Of a stretch of 64,000 nt of DNA, positions 60,301-64,000 are shown one piece after another. How positions within the stretch are numbered: the first letter of the stretch is position 1; the number at the start of each line of letters is the position of its first letter. Location of the stretch: assembly GCA_016584305.1 (NCBI GenBank), contig JACEEZ010012757.1, positions 27,501 through 91,500 of the forward strand, read 5' to 3'. The notes under the pieces were generated by a model. That model did not search any database, had not been told where the DNA came from, and saw only the letters and a program-made list of their open reading frames with translations. The stretch is from Chionoecetes opilio (taxonomy: Eukaryota; Arthropoda; Malacostraca; Decapoda; Majidae). The position numbers were made by a program, and so were the translations under genes.

Positions 60301-63300
60301 TTCTGAGAGTTTTGTGTTTCTTCCACAAGGATACCAATGAGGTCTGACTTCTTTCCTTGGCGCAGTGTTCCTCTTTCAGATAGAGAAGGGGGGTGCGGAT
60401 GATTTTCATGTTGGAAGAAGGTTCCCATATCTGTATCCCTGTTCTGAGCAACTATGTACAGACGAGAGAAGAGGGACACATCATCTTTCAACAGGGAAAC
60501 ACCATCTGACTGCTTCCTCTTCCCCTTGGATGATGATCTGAAGAGAGGCAATGAGTTCCTCTTCACAGGCTCATGGATGGACTGCCTTCGTTCAGTGATG
60601 ATAGCCTCGTTGTAGCTGTCGTACTGAGCCTGTCCCACTTCTTCTATGGTTTGCACAGTGTTGGCCACAGATTCTCCAATCACACGCCGCGTGTCGAGTG
60701 CAATCAGCTCGCTTCCTTCCTCTAGGAACGGGTTGCTCATCTCGTTGATAACTTGAATAAGGCCCAGTGTTTGCTCGTGAAATGTCTTCTGCGCAGACAG
60801 ACCTTCTTCGTGGTGCTGGCGTTCTTCTTCTGAGATGGCAGTGTACTCCCGCTCAAACTCAGTGAGAATGCGTGCCTGCTCAGGTCCGGCGATCATCCAC
60901 TTCTTGAAGGCTGTTGGGTTTTCAGTCAGGCCGACTGCTCCTCCAGGGCCCTTCACAAGCTCATTATTCTGTTCATGGGCTTGGTCGATCGGAATGCTGG
61001 AGAACCTTCTGGCTGTCTTCTGAACAACCCAGTTGCCTCTGATAATAAACTCCTCTTCGATTGTTGGAGGGAGGCTCTCCATGTCGCGGATGTGGATCGG
61101 ATGGCATAATTATGGTGGTCAAGTGCGAAGAACCATGGTGCAAGGGCTTTCATAGACTCGACATACAGGGGAAAGTCTCTTTCTCTGTGAGCGCGAACGA
61201 AGGTGAGTCCCAGGAGCTCAATCCTCAGGATAGTGTCCCAGTACTGAAAGGTTGGACTCTTCCTGACCATGCTTTGTTTCCAGTCCTCTTCTGTCCTATC
61301 TTCAGTTGCTGCACCAGCAGCGCTCTTCATGTAGGCATCATGTTGCAGCTTGGAGAGTGCCAGAGCGCTGACTTGGTGGGCATGCCTGGTTCTCGTCAGG
61401 TGTGATGCCTTCAGGAAGGAGTCAGCTGTGCCAGCAGAGGCTATGCCTGCCTGGTTTATTGCTGTCGCCCATCCAGATCCGTCTAGGTAGTCTCCAAGTG
61501 TCTTCCACACCGCCATCTCCAGGTGGAGTCCGCCGAACATGACAACATACTGGTCTTCACCGTGTGGCAGTGCCACTGAATGAACTTGGCAAGCGCATAC
61601 AGCGGAGCATCCATTGCTATTATTGGAATCTGTCCAGGGTTCAGGAACTGTGTAGATTCGCGGATGACATCCATTCCATGCTTGATCATTGCAGGTGTGT
61701 CTGCCTTCTCATTGAAGAGAGGCAGAAGTTGAGTGATGGCAGCTTCTACTTCTTGAGCAGGACTGTTTTGCAACGAGGCATGGTAGGCGGACCAGGCTAT
61801 ACAATCTCCCTTGATCACATCTTCTTTGTCCAAGAGCTGACTGGCGTGTTCCAGCCATTTCTTTTCTTGTTCGCATGCCTTCTTCAGGTAGCCATGTACA
61901 GCTGTGATGTCACGGGTTGTCTTGGGCACAGCCACCGACGCCTTGGGAAGTGCCACAGCTGGAACATTTGTAAAGCAGTGTGGCAGCTGGTGGGCCTTTG
62001 CCCCCCCTGACATCAATGCTATTCCTTCTTGGATCTGTCCCCTATTCGATGCAGTTGGCGATTGGAAGAGACTGATCCCTGTTCCATGGAAGGAACCTTT
62101 GGCGGTTGTGCTTGAGGGGTTGTAATCAAGGTTGTCTAAGGCTCCCACGGTGAAGAGACCTTGGCGGAGCTGGACAGGACATACTACACCTTTCATCTTC
62201 ATGTTTTCACAGACGGCAGTGGCGATTTCATTCTCCACTTGCAGGACCCTGTCATAACTGACACTGATGCCCAGTTCATACATCTTTGTGACCATCTGTT
62301 TGGACCTTGTCTGTGTGTGCACATTGAGGCCGATGTACAGCGGAAGGGGTGGTTCACAGTCTGATGAATGACGTGATCTGCCAACTTGGGGCCCTTGTGT
62401 GTCCCTTGGGGCTCTCTGCGCACGCTTCTTGGTCTTCTTGCAGTTGTAAAGGATGACCTGTGAAGCTGTGAGACAGGCCTGTGAATCCACTGTGTCCTGG
62501 TCTTTCAGATCAGCCCCTTTCATCAGCATGGTTATCAGGGATTTGAGTTGGGTCGGGACAGTCTTCTGCTGGCAGTCACTGGGGAAGGCACCATCAAAGT
62601 TGAACCCGCTTGAGCTGAAGATTTCATTTCGTACAATCCTGGCAGCTTTCGCCAAAATCAGAGCATCTCCCTCAAAGTCCAGTTTGAACGCTTGCTTCAG
62701 CATTCCCTGCATTCCTTGTTCAAATACGAGTATCACTTCTTTCCCGGCACTTTGCTCTTGGCCGTGGGGGAAGTGATTCAAAACTTGCTCCTTGAAACGG
62801 CCCTTGTTGATTTCACTAGTAATACCAAAGTCTGCGAGGTTTTGTCACGTAGAGGTGCCTCAATGAGGCCAACTTGAAGCAAAATGTACCTTCTTCTATC
62901 TCGTTTTCAATGTTTGTGAGAAGTTCTGCGAAAGCTCTTGCTTTGAACTTCTTCACATTCGCAGGTTCATCCTTGGAAGTTTCTCTTTGCCTCACTAGAG
63001 ACCGATGGCGATTCCGAAGACCAACGAGGCAAGCCAGATGATACTTTGCTTCCAGTGCAATAAGGTCACCGGCTCCTTCAATCCTGTCCATTAACTCTGT
63101 CTCTTGCAGATCGCTGGCCATAAACCTGACGTTATCATCTGCGCCTAGAGTTCTAAATTCATGCATGAGTCCGTCTTGCTTAGTGCAAAATATGCAGATG
63201 GTCATTTCGAACGATTGGCGAGGCCGCCGGCGCCTGCCTTCAGTAGTGCCACTTTCAGGGTAACATCTCTATCCCTCTTTCTTGCTCTTTCCACTCTGTT

Positions 63301-63748
63301 TGAATTGAACTGTGAATGACAGGATTTGTGCCACTGTGCACGATTCCTGATGAGGTCATCCACAGTGATATCACTGCCGAAATGCAGCGGCTCCGGCAAC
63401 GAGTTCAGTTCTCTGAAGTGAGCCACATTTTTTAGGAATGATGCATAGGCCGCCGTGCTGATGTGTCTGCTCCACGTGCATTCAAGGGGCAGCGCAGGGA
63501 TTCAGGTGTAGTTTGTTGGCAAATTATGCACTGTGTCCATTCCATCTTCATGAAGTCTTGCTCTTCAAACCTGCAACACAAGGAAAAACAATATAAGGCA
63601 AATTGCAACATATAGCAGATATGATTACAACATATAGCAGATTTAATATAATATGCATCTAATTAAATAAAAAAATCTAAATGTCCATTGTGCATGCATC
63701 TTGCTGTCCGGATCGTTTGGCGCCGGTTCTAGAATTGAAGCTTAGATG

Positions 63749-64000
63749 CTGAGGAAATGCACCCGAGACACCTAATTTTCAAATATTGTTTTAAAATACT
63801 TCTAGATGTTCGATTTTAAAAACAATTACACCAAAATGATCGGAAAAGACTATATTTCTCATTTCTGCAATAAAAAGAACATTTTTTTCCCAAAAACTAA
63901 AAAAAAAAAAATTTCCCAAAATTTTCAATTTTTTTTTTCACATATAATGAAAAATTTCAAAAAAAGAGTGGTCCTACCGCTTGGCGCCGGTTATAGAATC
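63749..64000 (-). repeat. Right terminal inverted repeat
   Basis: From TGAGGAAATGCACCCGAG to GGCGCCGGTTATAGAATC. It differs from the left TIR by a few substitutions and poly(A/T) length changes. Confidence 0.93.

Larger units (their letters stand above)
59059..63570 (-). pseudogene. Transposase with FEN1/XPG-like nuclease and CXC-like tail, frameshifted
   Basis: One protein of about 1480 residues spread over several frames. It starts near 63551 (MKMEWTQCIICQQ) after an acceptor-like TGTTGCAG at 63571. N-terminal Cys/His motifs are CIIC, RAQWHKSCHSQFN and CIFCTKQDGLMHEF. The middle part (62781-61100) has LPLYIGLNVHTQTRSK, GALDNLDYNPSS, IIAMDAPLYALAKFIQW and MFGGLHLEM. Together with DQAHEQNNELVKG these look like an RNase-H-fold transposase core. 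The frame at 61082-59280 (600 codons) carries the nuclease domain, described separately. The end, in another frame, is CGCKSATCGGRCSCKK and CTELCSCQCE, then TAG at 59059. Breaks lie near 63470, 63205, 62845, 61570, 61100, 59352 and 59165, several at homopolymers. It may be intact in life. Confidence 0.75.
58574..64000 (-). mobile_element. DNA transposon with about 250-bp TIRs and a transposase-XPG nuclease gene (Academ-like)
   Basis: The outer ends GATTCTATAACCGGCGCC (58574) and its inverse (window end) open TIRs of about 254 and 252 bp. The TIRs are nearly identical apart from homopolymer lengths. Between them one minus-strand gene of about 4.5 kb fills most of the element. The right end coincides with the window end, so the target duplication cannot be read. 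Long TIRs plus a transposase linked to an XPG-type nuclease resemble the Academ group. That name is an inference from architecture. Confidence 0.8.

Overview
The window is eukaryotic nuclear DNA, most likely from a decapod crustacean. The evidence is a single intron-rich animal gene, very dense GA/GT/AAT microsatellites, short blocks of the arthropod telomere motif TTAGG, and several families of tRNA-derived SINEs, LINE tails and MITEs. The species was not identified. Almost all long open frames in the window are translations of simple or tandem repeats and are not genes.

The one confident host gene is the V-type proton ATPase catalytic subunit A (V1 subunit A). It lies on the minus strand with coding parts from 47381 down to 24262. 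I resolve eleven coding exons with consistent GT-AG borders and reading phases. They add up to 622 codons, about the normal length for the family. The first coding exon supplies only the ATG. Two CRE palindromes and two M-box/MiT-type sites lie 250-530 bp upstream of it. The introns are full of mobile DNA and minisatellites, and three of the tandem or duplicated sequences look like copies of the 3' splice sites of exons 3, 5 and 7.

Layout. 1-6100: AT-rich DNA, polypurine tracts and microsatellites. 6121-7697: a gag-only (ORF1-only) non-LTR retroelement between two CT microsatellites. 7.7-13 kb: microsatellites, a LINE tail and SINEs. 13.5-14.95 kb: a 25-bp minisatellite of about 57 copies. 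15-22.6 kb: LINE 3' tails, hAT-like and piggyBac-like MITEs, SINEs, and one orphan signal-peptide-like exon. 24.3-47.4 kb: the V-ATPase gene. 46.16-46.64 kb (intron 1): a hAT-like MITE with an 8-bp target duplication. 48.3-58.2 kb: an 18-bp satellite interrupted by a foldback element and by two nested LINEs. The stretch from about 53 to 58 kb looks like poorly polished sequence.

58574-64000 is an almost complete DNA transposon with terminal inverted repeats of about 250 bp. Its minus-strand gene, in several shifted frames, encodes N-terminal Cys/His motifs, a probable RNase-H-fold transposase region, a FEN1/XPG-like nuclease domain with all seven expected acidic residues, and a Cys-rich CXC-like tail. 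This is the most interesting object in the window. It resembles the Academ group of transposons, although that assignment is an inference.
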